Assembly (NCBI GenBank): GCA_030039515.1
Contig: JASHVT010000052.1
Span: 1-5,677 of the forward strand
Direction of reading: 5' to 3'
From: Nitrososphaerales archaeon
GTDB taxonomy: Archaea; Thermoproteota; Nitrososphaeria; Nitrososphaerales; Gagatemarchaeaceae
DNA: 5,677 nt
The position numbers and the translations under genes were made by a program. The notes under the pieces are model-generated. The model made no database searches, was not told where the DNA came from, and worked only from the letters and a program-made list of their open reading frames with translations. Shown piece after piece: positions 5,122 to 5,677 of the stretch (position 1 is the stretch's first letter; each line of letters begins with the position of its first letter).

Positions 5122-5677
5122 TTGCCTGGACCCCTCAGCGCCGCGCTGATCTCTACTAGCTGAGGCGGATTCTGGCTCTTGGTCACTCCCCTCGCCCTGA
5201 ACCTGACCAGGACGAACCTCCTAGCCGGACCGGGCACCGACCCCCTGAGCACCGCGTATTCCCCGCCTACGCTGCCGAAGTGCGGGAAGCCCCCTGGTGG
5301 GGTTATCGGCCTTTCACCCGCGTTTCCAACCATGATTATCCTCTTGCCGGTCTCGGTCCTCTGGTGGAACCCCATCTGACCCGCGCGCGCGACCGTGTAC
5401 ATCACCGCCGCAGGATGCCAGGGGCCTATGACGGCGACCGCCCTAACTGACTTCCTCGACTTGTGCTGCTTCCTCTTCACGCCGAACCTCGTTATGGGTC
5501 CTTCGAACCCTTTCCCTTTGGTGATTCCAAGGACGTCGACGTACATCCCCGCCTTGAAGACGTCGGTGAACTTGACCTTCTTCCCAAGGAGACCGATGAC
5601 GTAGTCAGCCTGTTCCTTGAGTTTCCCGCCTCCGACCCCGACCTCCATGACGATGGGCTTCTTCTGGGAGAGCCCTG
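5118..5677 (-). CDS. rpl3: Large ribosomal subunit protein uL3 (archaeal L3p), C-terminal part; 5' end outside window
   Basis: uL3 is an early-assembling 50S protein with an extension reaching the peptidyl-transferase centre. The frame is open to the window edge, so this is the C-terminal part: about 185 residues of the roughly 330 expected for archaeal L3. It enters as 'GLSQKKPIVMEVGVGG', an interior L3 segment, so the ATG at 5648 is an internal Met and not the start. Then come 'FKAGMYVDVLGITKGKGFEG' (from 5558 down), the basic 'FGVKRKQHKSRKS', the tryptophan finger 'GPWHPA', and 'GQMGFHQRTETGKRI', all archaeal/eukaryotic type. The stop TGA is shared with the L4 GTG start. L3 heads the cluster in most archaea, so the operon promoter probably lies beyond the window. 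Confidence 0.97.
   Translation of the reverse strand, partial: GLSQKKPIVMEVGVGGGKLKEQADYVIGLLGKKVKFTDVFKAGMYVDVLGITKGKGFEGPITRFGVKRKQHKSRKSVRAVAVIGPWHPAAVMYTVARAGQMGFHQRTETGKRIIMVGNAGERPITPPGGFPHFGSVGGEYAVLRGSVPGPARRFVLVRFRARGVTKSQNPPQLVEISAALRGPGK
5131..5136 (-). promoter_or_regulatory. Shine-Dalgarno-like site of rpl4
   Basis: On the minus strand this reads GAGGGG followed by T, a partial match to the GGAGGTG consensus. It is set 9 nt before the GTG start of L4 inside the last codons of rpl3. With the GTGA overlap it suggests reinitiation by ribosomes finishing L3. Confidence 0.45.

Overview
The window is a piece of an archaeal chromosome, GC-rich (roughly 60% by eye) and densely coded. 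The domain call rests on five ribosomal proteins on the minus strand (L3, L4, L23, L2, S19), all of the archaeal/eukaryotic sequence type: the L3 'GPWHPA' tryptophan finger, the L2 'HPFGGGRHQHPGK' segment and the S19 'THARDMIVLP' block. The phylum cannot be fixed from this sequence alone. Five short overlapping or abutting genes with Shine-Dalgarno-like sites inside the upstream genes fit a leadered, translationally coupled archaeal operon.

Plus strand, 1-2831: a three-gene metabolic run. It opens inside a dihydrolipoamide dehydrogenase gene (C-terminal 191 residues, to 578). This overlaps by 4 nt (ATGA) a complete lipB octanoyltransferase gene (575-1225). After 25 nt comes a complete aldehyde dehydrogenase of the 1-pyrroline-5-carboxylate dehydrogenase-like group (1251-2831). 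The first two belong to lipoate biology: Lpd re-oxidises protein-bound dihydrolipoamide, and LipB attaches the octanoyl precursor of lipoate to carrier domains. The third may feed glutamate from proline into the same central metabolism; that functional link is inferred from position only.

Junction, 2832-2921: 90 nt between convergent genes with a short GC-rich hairpin and no credible gene.

Minus strand, 5677 down to 2922: the start of the S10-type ribosomal protein cluster in the usual order L3 (5' end cut by the window edge) - L4 - L23 - L2 - S19. Junctions are a 4-nt overlap, 1 nt, 3 nt and 0 nt. L4 starts with GTG, and L23 and L2 with TTG; only S19 starts with ATG. The run stops after S19, where most archaea continue with L22 and S3.

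I found no mobile element, CRISPR array, tRNA or rRNA, and nothing that looks like an undescribed system. Points worth a second look are LipB in an archaeon, the cluster break after S19, an altered L2 motif beside the peptidyl-transferase centre, and the run of non-ATG starts.
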